Position numbers and translations under genes: made by a program. A stretch of DNA of 36,237 bases from Bacteroidales bacterium (GTDB lineage Bacteria > Bacteroidota > Bacteroidia > Bacteroidales > Bacteroidaceae), in assembly GCA_004552155.1 (NCBI GenBank), contig SFPF01000019.1:1-36237 (forward strand), in the 5' to 3' direction. Every line of letters starts with the position of its first letter. Position 1 is the stretch's first letter. Positions 8,180 to 16,130 of the stretch are shown here, piece by piece. The notes below the pieces were generated by a model that made no database searches, was not told where the DNA came from, and worked only from the letters and a program-made list of their open reading frames with translations.

Positions 8180-8199
8180 GGGCGTATTGCAATACGCCC
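8180..8199. repeat. Perfect 20-bp palindrome just after the DUF4301 gene
   Basis: GGGCGTATTGCAATACGCCC, 20 bases downstream of the stop of the minus-strand gene. It is the sister of the palindrome at 5101-5120: the two differences are symmetric (T/A swapped in both arms), so base pairing is kept. Confidence 0.8.
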
Positions 8200-8219
8200 T
8201 GCTTGCCTGCCCAAGCAAC

Positions 8220-9737
8220 TTACTTGTGCTGCTCGCGGTAGAGGTCGTTCACCGTCTTGACGGGATTGAACGTGCTGAGGGGTACTTCCACGAATACCGT
8301 GGTCCAGTCGCTCATCGCGCCGTTCCACAGACCGGGCAGCTCGAGGGCTTTGAGTTCGCGGCCGTCCTTGCTCTTGTGGGAGATGAAGCCCGTGAGCGGG
8401 TCCACGTACTGCGGCAGGTGGAAGCGGTGACCCTTATAGTCTTTCAGGGCGCACACGAGGTCAACGGGGTTGAAGTGCGTGCCTTGCTCGAACATCGCCT
8501 TCTTTTCAGCGTCGGCCATGTCGATTTGCGAACTTTCGAGGATTTGCGGCGACACGGTGCCGTCGCTGTTGTAGGCGAGGAACGGCCCGCCGCCCGGTTC
8601 GCCCACGTTGCGCACCATACCGCAGGCACGCATCGGGCGGTTCAACTTTGTCTTCAAATACTTGTGGAGTTTATCGCCCGTAAGCGTCTCGCCGTCAGGA
8701 GCGTAGCAGAAGCATTTTTCTTGCAGCCAATGCAGCATTTCCTGCATTTCGGCTTCCGTTGCGCCCTCATCGAGTTTGCGGAGCATGGCGAAAGCCTCGG
8801 CTTGCAGTTTGACGAGCACGCCGGCAAGGAGTTGCTTGTACGTCACGGTGTCGCCTTTCAGACGGTCGGGCACGACGTTGTCGATATTTTTGATAAACAC
8901 CACGTCGGCATCGATGTCGTTGAGGTTTTCAATAAGCGCGCCGTGGCCGCCCGGGCGGAAGAGCAGGCTGCCGTCCTTTTGACGGAAAGGCGTATTGTCG
9001 GCGTTGGCGGCCGGCGTGTCGGTGGAGGGTTTCTGTTCCGAGAAACTGATGTCGAAAGCGGCATCGTGGGCAGCGGCATACAGAGGGGCTTTCTCGGCAG
9101 CCAGTGCCTCGAAGAGGGCGCGGTGCTCGGGCGACACGGTGAAGTGCACGTTCACCTTTCCGTCCTTGCCCTTAGCGTAGAGCGTGCCTTCCACGAGATG
9201 CTCTTCCAGTGGCGTGCGCGCGCCCTCGGTGTAGCGGTGGAATTTCAGCAGTCCTTTCGGCAGTGCGCCGTAGTTGAGGCCGTCTTTCCCAAGCAGCGTG
9301 TTCACCACGGCCTTGTATGCGCCGTCGGCGAGCAGGGCTGGAATATCCTTGCCGTGCAGGCGGAGGCAGGCAGCGTTGAGGTCGGCGTAGAAAGCCGCTT
9401 CATTGATATTATTGAAAAACGTCTTTTCAAAATCACTTTGCGGCGCGTCGTATTCTGCATCTGCAAAGGCGAAGAGATCCTTGAACATGCGGCTGGCCGC
9501 GCCCGAGGCAGGCACGAACTTCACAATCTTGTGCGCCCCGTTCTTATAGTCGTTCCATGCGGCGAGGTATTCTGCCGTTTCGGCATCCGAGGGTTTGAGG
9601 ATTCCTTTGCCGATAGCGGCTGCGCCTTCGAGTTTGAGGAAAGGGAAGCCTTTTTCAAAGCATGCCATCTGCTCGTTGAACTTCTCTTCACTGATGCCTT
9701 TTTGCGCCAGTTGGGCTTTGTCTTGTGCGTTAATCAT
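8220..9737 (-). CDS. DUF4301 family protein (nucleotidyltransferase-like)
   Basis: About 505 residues. The region KIVKFVPASGAASRMFKDL resembles the LxaGxGsRm nucleotide-binding loop of sugar-nucleotidyltransferases. Further on, LLFRPGGHGALIENLNDID and DVVFIKNIDNVVPD resemble the UDP-sugar pyrophosphorylase pattern (kpGGHG.l..n, ..iv.niDnl). This fits DUF4301, a Bacteroidota family of unproven activity; nucleotide-sugar synthesis is an inference. The frame is open to 10025 only because it runs through a nested-hairpin repeat. The ATG at 9737 (MINAQDKAQLAQKG) is preferred; an in-frame ATG at 9767 would add ten residues. Single gene between two repeats, with a 20-bp palindrome right after its stop. 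Confidence 0.8.
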   Translation of the reverse strand: MINAQDKAQLAQKGISEEKFNEQMACFEKGFPFLKLEGAAAIGKGILKPSDAETAEYLAAWNDYKNGAHKIVKFVPASGAASRMFKDLFAFADAEYDAPQSDFEKTFFNNINEAAFYADLNAACLRLHGKDIPALLADGAYKAVVNTLLGKDGLNYGALPKGLLKFHRYTEGARTPLEEHLVEGTLYAKGKDGKVNVHFTVSPEHRALFEALAAEKAPLYAAAHDAAFDISFSEQKPSTDTPAANADNTPFRQKDGSLLFRPGGHGALIENLNDIDADVVFIKNIDNVVPDRLKGDTVTYKQLLAGVLVKLQAEAFAMLRKLDEGATEAEMQEMLHWLQEKCFCYAPDGETLTGDKLHKYLKTKLNRPMRACGMVRNVGEPGGGPFLAYNSDGTVSPQILESSQIDMADAEKKAMFEQGTHFNPVDLVCALKDYKGHRFHLPQYVDPLTGFISHKSKDGRELKALELPGLWNGAMSDWTTVFVEVPLSTFNPVKTVNDLYREQHK

Positions 9738-9806
9738 GGTATGAGGGGTATTAAGGGTTATTGTCATGGTTTTAGGGTAGATTGTATAAAAATATTTGCT
9801 TGCTAT

Positions 9807-10018
9807 CTGCCTGGAAGGCAGTATGGAGCGGAGCGACGGTAACCGGGCACGCAGTGTCCGGGAGAAAGGGCATATAAAGATGTGCCTGGAAGGCACTACG
9901 CCATAGGACAAGACTCGCATCAGGCGTACTGCCTTCCAGGCAGGTCGTACATCGTTCTCGTTTCCGAGGACTTCGTCCCCGGTTACCGTCGCTACGCTCC
10001 GTAGTGCCTTCCAGGCAC
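9807..10018. repeat. Nested-hairpin repeat element, copy 3 (with compensatory changes)
   Basis: Same architecture as copies 1 and 2, but the first box is CTGCCTGGAAGGCAG (outer pair C:G where the others have G:C). The second box is CCGGGCACGCAGTGTCCGG where the others have CCGGGGACGAAGTCCTCGG. Pairing is kept although several bases changed. It lies upstream of the DUF4301 gene and is responsible for the false N-terminal extension of that frame. Confidence 0.95.
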
Positions 10019-10218
10019 TTAACACCTGACTGGTGCAAATCGAGTCTTTCAGCCTTATATATATAAATATGTCTGTTTCCTATATGCAAAGTTAGGAAAT
10101 GCAAATGAATTGAAAGAACATACAGCGGAAAATCCAGTAGAAAATCGAAATTTTCTCGGAGATATTTTTTATTTGCTCCGTGATAATTTTTCCTAAGTCC
10201 GTGATATTTTTTCCTTTC

Positions 10219-10228
10219 TGCGCAGATA
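10219..10228 (+). promoter_or_regulatory. TGCGCAGATA decamer, upstream of the gyrA palindromes
   Basis: One of four identical copies of TGCGCAGATA in the window (others at 23963, 25068, 36200), all intergenic. It is seven bases before the first of four palindromes. Role unknown. Confidence 0.4.
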
Positions 10229-10234
10229 ATTTTT

Positions 10235-10314
10235 GTTACAAACTTTGTAACATGTATTACAAACTTTGTAATATGTGTTAGCAAGTTTGTAACAAGCGTT
10301 ACAAAGTTTGTAAT
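10235..10314. promoter_or_regulatory. Four 17-bp palindromes at an exact 21-bp period, upstream of gyrA
   Basis: GTTACAAACTTTGTAAC (10235-10251), ATTACAAACTTTGTAAT (10256-10272), GTTAGCAAGTTTGTAAC (10277-10293) and GTTACAAAGTTTGTAAT (10298-10314). Starts are exactly 21 bases apart, so the sites sit on one face of the helix, two turns each. This looks like an operator array for a dimeric DNA-binding protein bound in four copies, or an iteron-like array. The rest of the ~600-bp gap (10019-10628) is AT-rich with no gene that I can support. Confidence 0.75.
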
Positions 10315-10581
10315 AAAAAATGTCTTATAGGACAGGAAAAATTTTCAAGGAGGAAGAAAAAATTCTCAGGCAGCAAATAAAAATTTTCTGCCCGATAGTC
10401 CGGCGTAGATGCTTCACCGCAAAATTTGCCCCTAATTTTGCCTCTGCTGCCTCGGGGTTATTGTTTCGACCCACCCTCGAAATTTCCCCGAAAACGTCTT
10501 AAATCGCCTAAAAAACGCCTAAAATCGAATTTTGCACGAAAATAAGCCGAAAACTATCCTATATGAAAATTAAAAAAAGAG

Positions 10582-10589
10582 TAACTTTG
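10582..10589 (+). promoter_or_regulatory. gyrA promoter, -7 box
   Basis: TAACTTTG fits the Bacteroidota -7 consensus TAnnTTTG, 40 bases before the gyrA ATG. No convincing -33 TTTG is seen. The predicted start of transcription is just downstream, near 10595. Confidence 0.6.
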
Positions 10590-10628
10590 CAGCGTAAAAA
10601 TAACATCCTAAAAACGCTTTAATAAAAA

Positions 10629-13169
10629 ATGGTTGACGAAGACAGAATAATCAAAGTCAATATCGAGGAGGAAATGAAAAACTCCTACCGCGATTACTCC
10701 ATGTCGGTAATCGTGGCGCGTGCGCTGCCCGATGTCCGCGACGGCTTCAAACCCGTGCATCGCCGTATATTATATGGTATGATGGAACTCGGCGTGACGC
10801 ACGACAAGCCTACCCGTAAATCCGCGCGTATCGTGGGTGACGTGATGGGTAAATACCACCCGCACGGCGACAGTTCCATTTACGGAGCGCTCGTACGCTT
10901 AGCGCAGGACTGGAACATGCGCTACCCGCTCGTTTTCGGGCAGGGCAACTTCGGTTCGATGGACGGCGACTCGCCGGCAGCCATGCGTTACACCGAGGCA
11001 CGCCTTAGCCGCGTGGGCGAAGCCATGATGACGGACCTCGAAAAGGAGACCGTCGACATGGACATGAACTTTGAAAACCGCCTGCCCGAGCCGACGGTGA
11101 TGCCTACGCGTATCCCCAACTTCCTCGTGAACGGCGCGAGCGGTATCGCCGTGGGTATGGCCACGAACGTGCCGACCCACAACCTCGGAGAAGTGATCGA
11201 CGGCTGCGTGGCCCTGATTGACAATCCCGATATCACCATTCCCGAATTGATGGAATACGTGAAAGCCCCCGACTTCCCCACGGGCGGCTACATCATCGGC
11301 ATGCAGGGCGTGAAGAGCGCCTACGAAACGGGGCGCGGCCGCATCGTGATGCGCGCACGGACCGAAATCGAAACCCACGAGTTGCACGATTCTATCGTTG
11401 TCACCGAGATACCTTACGGCGTGAACAAGGCAGAACTGATACGCTACATCGCCGAACTCGTGAACGATAAGAAAATCGAGGGCATCAGCAATGTCAACGA
11501 CGAGAGCGACCGCGAGCAAAAGGTGCGCATCGTGATCGATATCAAGCGCGACGCGAACGCTAACGTGGTGCTCAATAAACTTTTGAAGATGACGCAGTTG
11601 CAGACCACGTTCGCCGTGAACTGCATCGGTCTCGTGCACGGCCGTCCCCGCACGCTGACGCTCAAAGACTGCATCTCCACTTTCGTGGAACACCGCCGCG
11701 ATGTGGTGACCCGCCGCACCATCTTCGACCTCCGCAAGGCCAAGGAGCGCGCGCATATCCTCGAAGGACTCATCATTGCGAGCGACAACATCGACGAGGT
11801 GGTCCATATTATCCGCGCCTCCAAGAACCCGCAGGCTGCCTGCGACGCGCTCAAGGAACGCTTCTCGCTCGACGACCTCCAGGCCAAGGCAATAGTGGAC
11901 ATGCGCCTCGCCCAACTCACCAACATTCAGCAGGACAAACTCCACGAGGAGTATGAGGAACTGCAACGCCGCATTGCTTACTACGAGCAAATCCTTGCCG
12001 ACGACAAACTCCGCGATAAGGTGATCAAGGACGAACTGCAAGAGGTGAAGGAAAAGTACGGCGACGAGCGCCGTACCGAGATTTGCCTGAGCAGCGAAGA
12101 GTTTAATCCCGAAGACTTCTTTGCCGACGATGAGGTTGTGATAACAATCAGCCACCTCGGTTATATTAAGCGCACCCCGCTCGCCGAGTTCAAGGCACAG
12201 GGTCGCGGCGGCGTAGGCTCGAAAGGCGGAGCCACGCGCGAGCAAGACTTTATCGAGTACATCTATCCCGCCACCGTGCACAACACGATGCTTTTCTTCA
12301 CCGCCAAAGGCCGTTGCTTCTGGCTCAAGGTGTATGAAATTCCCGAGGGCAACAAGAACTCGAAAGGCCGTGCCATTCAGAATATGCTCAACATCGAGCC
12401 GGGCGACAGCATCAACGCCTGCCTGCATATCCGCAAACTGGCCGACGCCGATTTCTGCGAGAGCCACTACGTGATGTTCTGCACGAAGGAAGGCATCATC
12501 AAGAAGACCTGCCTCAAAGAATACTCCCGTCCGCGCGCCAATGGCGTGAACGCTATCACGATCCGCGAGGAAGACCGCGTGGTCAGCGTGGCGCTCACCA
12601 ACGGCACCGACGAAATCGTGATGGCCAACCGCAACGGTCGCGCCATCCGCTTCAACGAAAGCACCGTGCGCACCATGGGACGCACCGCCACCGGCGTGCG
12701 CGGCATGCGCCTCGATGAAGACGGGCAGGACGAGGTGATCGGAATGGTTGCCGTCAATAATCCCGAGACGGAGAGCATTCTCGTGGTCAGTGAAAAGGGT
12801 TACGGCAAGCGCAGTCTCATTGCCGACTACCGCGTGACGAACCGCAGCGGCAAGGGCGTCAAGACGCTCAGCCTTACCGACAAGACCGGCCCCGTGGTGG
12901 CCATTAAGTGCGTAACCGACGACGACGACCTGATGATCATCAACAAGAGCGGCGTGGCCATTCGCCTGAAACTCTCCGAAGTGCGCGTGATGGGACGCGC
13001 CACGCAGGGCGTGCGCCTCATCAACCTCGAAAAGCGCGGCGACATCATCTCGAGCGTCTGCCAGGTGCCCACGGAGGAAGAAGAGTTGCCCGAAGCCGAA
13101 GAAATCTCTGAAAGCCCCGTTGATTCCGTTTCCACAGAAAATCCAGAATCTCCCGAAACCCAAGAATAA
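10629..13169 (+). CDS. gyrA: DNA gyrase subunit A
   Basis: A 846-residue GyrA, the breakage-reunion subunit of the A2B2 type II topoisomerase that introduces negative supercoils. The active-site Tyr is Y121 in AAMRYTEARLS. The quinolone-determining loop reads HPHGDSSIYGALVRLAQ: Ser82 equals E. coli Ser83, and Gly86 sits where E. coli has Asp87. A GyrA box-like QGRGGVGSKGG around residue 520 marks the start of the six-bladed C-terminal wrapping domain, followed by an acidic tail (EEEELPEAEE, SPETQE). No Shine-Dalgarno, as is usual for Bacteroidota. The next gene starts 32 bases downstream, likely the same transcript. A long regulatory region with four palindromes lies upstream. Confidence 0.98.
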   Translation: MVDEDRIIKVNIEEEMKNSYRDYSMSVIVARALPDVRDGFKPVHRRILYGMMELGVTHDKPTRKSARIVGDVMGKYHPHGDSSIYGALVRLAQDWNMRYPLVFGQGNFGSMDGDSPAAMRYTEARLSRVGEAMMTDLEKETVDMDMNFENRLPEPTVMPTRIPNFLVNGASGIAVGMATNVPTHNLGEVIDGCVALIDNPDITIPELMEYVKAPDFPTGGYIIGMQGVKSAYETGRGRIVMRARTEIETHELHDSIVVTEIPYGVNKAELIRYIAELVNDKKIEGISNVNDESDREQKVRIVIDIKRDANANVVLNKLLKMTQLQTTFAVNCIGLVHGRPRTLTLKDCISTFVEHRRDVVTRRTIFDLRKAKERAHILEGLIIASDNIDEVVHIIRASKNPQAACDALKERFSLDDLQAKAIVDMRLAQLTNIQQDKLHEEYEELQRRIAYYEQILADDKLRDKVIKDELQEVKEKYGDERRTEICLSSEEFNPEDFFADDEVVITISHLGYIKRTPLAEFKAQGRGGVGSKGGATREQDFIEYIYPATVHNTMLFFTAKGRCFWLKVYEIPEGNKNSKGRAIQNMLNIEPGDSINACLHIRKLADADFCESHYVMFCTKEGIIKKTCLKEYSRPRANGVNAITIREEDRVVSVALTNGTDEIVMANRNGRAIRFNESTVRTMGRTATGVRGMRLDEDGQDEVIGMVAVNNPETESILVVSEKGYGKRSLIADYRVTNRSGKGVKTLSLTDKTGPVVAIKCVTDDDDLMIINKSGVAIRLKLSEVRVMGRATQGVRLINLEKRGDIISSVCQVPTEEEELPEAEEISESPVDSVSTENPESPETQE

Positions 13170-13201
13170 TAAAGCCCTTATAACCAACAACTAATAACCT
13201 T

Positions 13202-14385
13202 ATGAAAAAGTTCCTCTTTACGCTCGCCCTGACCTTTACGGCAGGCGCAGCCATGGCACAAAACAATGCCATCTACAAAGCACAGGAAAAGGTGGACGCA
13301 AACGACCTTAACGCCGCTTTGGAAATTCTTGAAGGCGCAATGGTCAATCCCAAGACCACGAAGTTTGCCGAAATCTACACATGCCTTTCGATACTTTGGT
13401 TTACTGCGAACACTTGGACAAGGCCATCGACTGCTACACGAAGAGCCACGAAGCCGACATCAAGCCCGATGAAAAGGGCCGCGTCAAGTCGAAGTTCATA
13501 GAAAAGAACCGCAGCCGCATGCTCCAGATGCTCGACTACTACAACTACGCCGGTGTGTTCATGAACCAGTCGCACAACCTCGAGAAGAGCCTGGAATACT
13601 TCGAGAAGTATTACAACATGCCCAAGAACCCCGTGTTCACCCCCGAGCAGACCGACTCTATCTACAAGGCCGACACGAAAGGTTCTTATCGCCAGACGGC
13701 GTTCAACGTGACCTATCTTAATTATCAGTTGAAGCGTTGGGCAGATGTGCGCCGCTGCGCTGACGTGGCCCTTGAAGGCGAGGACAACCTGCGCGACCTC
13801 TACATCCTCAAAATGCAGGCCTGCACCGAACTCGGCGACTCCGCCGCCTGGCTCGCCACGCTGAAAGAAGGCGCTGCCCGCATCGAAGATGCCGGCTTCC
13901 TGCAAAATCTCCTCTACTACTACGTGCAGAAAGATCAGCCCGAAGAAGCCAAGAAGATGGCCGACGAACTTTTGCAGAAGAACCCCGATGGTAAAGGTCC
14001 TTGGTATATGAAAGGCTGCGTAGAACTGAATATGACGAAAGATTACGCCGCTGCTCGCGAATGTTTCTCGAAAGCCCTCGCCATCGACCCCGACTATGTG
14101 GACGCTTGCGTGAATATGGGCTACACTTATATGAACGAGGTGTACAGCAAGAAAGTAAACGGCGAGTGGAAACTCGATCGCAAAAACGTGAAGCAGTTTA
14201 ACGCCGAGTTCGAGCAGATTAAGAAGTACTACGAAGCTGCCCGTCCTTATTTCGAGCACGTTCGCGAACTCAAGCCCGACGAACCCAAGTACTGGGCTTC
14301 TTCCTTGCAGATGATTTACACCAATCTGCAAATGCCCGACCAGGCAAAGGAAATGGATGCCATTATCGAGAGCATGAATAAATAA
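13202..14385 (+). pseudogene. Secreted TPR protein, frameshifted near residue 59
   Basis: The first frame has a signal peptide (MKKFLFTLALTFTAGAAMAQ) and reads to KFAEIY at about 13376. The continuing frame then gives DTLVYCEHLDKAIDCYTKSHE and a run of TPR-like helices to MDAIIESMNK at 14385. One missing base near 13377-13380 (ATCTACACATG, probably ATCTACAACATG) would join them as EIYNMPFD. The repaired protein is about 394 residues, a periplasmic or outer-membrane TPR protein of a kind widespread in Bacteroidales after gyrA; its role is unknown. TPR units can be seen in YAAARECFSKALAIDPDYVDA. Either a real frameshift or an assembly error; the second half is conserved enough in reading to favour error. 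Confidence 0.8.
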
Positions 14386-14415
14386 CACGCATTTTTTTGA
14401 ACTTCCCTTATATCT

Positions 14416-14455
14416 AATATGTCAAGAGTGAAAACACTTTCGCTCTTGGCATATT
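14416..14455 (+). terminator. Hairpin downstream of the TPR gene
   Basis: AATATGTCAAGAG (14416-14428) pairs with CTCTTGGCATATT (14443-14455) with one mismatch, 30 bases after the stop. There is no T-run directly after it, so it may be a processed or protected 3' end rather than an intrinsic terminator. Confidence 0.45.
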
Positions 14456-14500
14456 ATGCAAACTCCGTTAATCGGTTTAGATAAAAACCAGTAAAAACAA

Positions 14501-14624
14501 CTTGTTTTGTGTGGCCTATCGGCTCGCCTTATCGGATAAACCGCGAGCCTGAAAGCAAACCTTTCGTCTCGTGCTTTCTCCTCTAAGGCTGCGGTCGGTT
14601 CCCGCCCGCCCCACACAAAACAAG
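14501..14624. repeat. Structured intergenic element: outer 14-bp stem with three inner hairpins
   Basis: CTTGTTTTGTGTGG (14501-14514) pairs perfectly with CCACACAAAACAAG (14611-14624). Enclosed are GGCTCGC/GCGAGCC (14521-14549), GAAAGCA/TGCTTTC (14551-14578) and GCGG/CCGC (~14591-14605). The whole folds as a four-way junction on either strand. Could be a structured RNA or a mobile-repeat relic; no known family recognised. Confidence 0.65.
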
Positions 14625-14636
14625 GAAAAAACAAGG

Positions 14637-14703
14637 AAAAACCCGTTCTCAATGAAATAGTTATCCACATCAGTGATTAAGTATTTAGGTCTCACGGGTT
14701 TTT
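14637..14703. terminator. Long-loop hairpin with A/T tails, loop holds a DnaA-box-like TTATCCACA
   Basis: AAAAACCCGT (14637-14646) pairs with ACGGGTTTTT (14694-14703). The loop of 47 bases contains TTATCCACA (14660-14668), identical to the DnaA-box consensus. The A and T tails would let it terminate transcription both ways; the DnaA match may be chance. Confidence 0.4.
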
Positions 14704-14722
14704 AATGGTTTTTCCCTTGCGG

Positions 14723-14837
14723 CGTTTGAAGCGGGCGGGCACCGACTGCAGCTGCAGGGATTAAGGTCGAGCGCGTGCCGATTAGGCACGCAGGCTCGGC
14801 ATTAAGACCGGCTGCGTAGCCCACAGGGCTTCAAACG
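14723..14837. repeat. Second structured intergenic element
   Basis: CGTTTGAAGC (14723-14732) pairs perfectly with GCTTCAAACG (14828-14837). Inside are CTGCAGCTGCAG (14746-14757) and a long hairpin CGAGC-GCGTGCC / GGCACGC-ag-GCTCG (14768-14798). Together with 14501-14703 it fills nearly all of the 534-bp gap between two TPR genes; there is no credible coding frame. Confidence 0.65.
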
Positions 14838-14919
14838 AAGCAAGATGTTTTTCATGGTTTTTATCAATAATCATTGAACCAAAACCAAACTCTATTCCCC
14901 AAATATTTCCCAGTAAACA

Positions 14920-16128
14920 ATGCCAAGAATAATCTGTCTTTTCTTTTCCCTGCTGCTCCTTTTCGCCTTGCCCGCCAAAACGCGCGGACAAAAAGCATTG
15001 CGAGAAGTGAAGACCCTGTTGAAAAACAAAGACTATAAAGGAGCGTTGCAGCGCGTGCAGGCGTTGCAGAAAGACTCCGCGCTTTCAGGCAACACTAAAT
15101 TATATATGTATGGCATCGAAGCCAACATAGGACTCAATGATATAGAGAACGAGAAAATCTACCTCAAACAGAGTTACGATACCGTTAGTTTCTACAACTC
15201 CACGCTCGGCATTTTCACCTACACGCTCAAATCAGACAGCTGCGAACGCCTGAAAAATGAAGACGCAGCCGCGAAATACCGCCGCGCCAACTTTCAGCGG
15301 CTCGAACGCCACTATTCCAATCTCAATTCTGCCGCACGCTTCTTCTACAAGCGCGGACGCTATAAAGAGACCATGCCGTTCCTGCGCATGTATCTCGACT
15401 ATCCCCACACATTCCTCGGCGCTACGGTGGGCATTCCCGAAACCCAGCGCCACCGCAACAACGCCTGCATCTACCTGCACTGCGCCTACGAACTGAAGGA
15501 TTATAAAGAAATGGAACGCTATCGCGACTTGGCATTGCGCGACACGGCTAACCTCAAATTCACCTACGAGTGCCTCGTAAATGCCGCCGAAGCAGAAAGC
15601 GACAGCGTGGCATTCCAGCACTGGCTCAAGCAGGGCTTGCAGCATTTCCCCGACCACCAGCCTTTCTTTGCCCGGCTCACCGACTATCTCACCGAGCATC
15701 ATGACTATGGGGCCGTGCTCAGCCTTTCCAACGCCATGCTACAAAGAGACTCCAACGAGGTGTGCTACCGCATGGCGCAGGCTATGGCATTGCTCAACCT
15801 GAAACAGTATGACGAAGCCATTGCTGCCGCACAGAAAACCCTTGCGCTCGACTCCACGCTCGTGGAAATGCACTACGGTATCGGGCTGGCTTACGTCGAA
15901 AAGGCCGAACAGGTGCAACTGCCCGACAATGCCTACTCAAAGGCCTATAAAGCAGCAAAGCAGAAACAGAGAGACCTCTACGCCGTTGCCGAAACCCATC
16001 TTGAAATCTACCGCAAGGCAAGGCCCGAAAGCGCGGCGCGCTGGGCACCCTTGCTCTACAAAGTATATCTCAACCTCAACCGAGGTACGAAATTCGCAGA
16101 AATAGAACGCATCTTACGAACCATCTGA
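14920..16128 (+). CDS. Secreted TPR-repeat protein
   Basis: A 402-residue protein with a signal peptide (hydrophobic residues ~5-20, cleavage likely near KTRGQ). The rest is helical TPR-like repeats; the clearest unit is around residues 285-320 (AMALLNLKQYDEAIAAAQKTLALDSTLVEMHYGIGLAYVEKA). It is expected in the periplasm or on the outer membrane as a binding scaffold; the partner is unknown. Its stop is two bases from the next start (16131), so it is co-expressed with the M3 peptidase. It and the frameshifted TPR gene upstream are similar in plan but not obvious copies. The start at 14920 gives a clean signal peptide. Confidence 0.75.
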   Translation: MPRIICLFFSLLLLFALPAKTRGQKALREVKTLLKNKDYKGALQRVQALQKDSALSGNTKLYMYGIEANIGLNDIENEKIYLKQSYDTVSFYNSTLGIFTYTLKSDSCERLKNEDAAAKYRRANFQRLERHYSNLNSAARFFYKRGRYKETMPFLRMYLDYPHTFLGATVGIPETQRHRNNACIYLHCAYELKDYKEMERYRDLALRDTANLKFTYECLVNAAEAESDSVAFQHWLKQGLQHFPDHQPFFARLTDYLTEHHDYGAVLSLSNAMLQRDSNEVCYRMAQAMALLNLKQYDEAIAAAQKTLALDSTLVEMHYGIGLAYVEKAEQVQLPDNAYSKAYKAAKQKQRDLYAVAETHLEIYRKARPESAARWAPLLYKVYLNLNRGTKFAEIERILRTI

Positions 16129-16130
16129 AC

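Noticed and set aside
8019..9842. Plus-strand 607-codon frame opposite DUF4301
   Set aside because: Antisense of a well-supported gene, and its start lies in a nested-hairpin repeat; no family features.
6531..10018. TGCCTGGAAGGCA boxes as a CRISPR array
   Set aside because: Boxes are inverted, not direct, with uneven distances and conserved spacers; the three units are separate elements between genes, and no cas gene is seen.
10235..10314. Palindrome array as a set of terminators
   Set aside because: Hairpin stems are AT-rich with single-base loops and lack T-runs; exact 21-bp period fits protein binding better.
10320..10502. 60-codon frame after the palindrome array
   Set aside because: No start signal, no recognisable family, low-complexity AT-rich DNA; more likely the leader region of gyrA.
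10899..13190. Minus-strand 763-codon frame opposite gyrA
   Set aside because: Antisense shadow caused by high GC codon bias; gyrA is certain.
14422..14670. Minus-strand 82-codon frame in the structured gap
   Set aside because: It runs through the hairpins with no start context or domain; the DNA is explained by inverted repeats.
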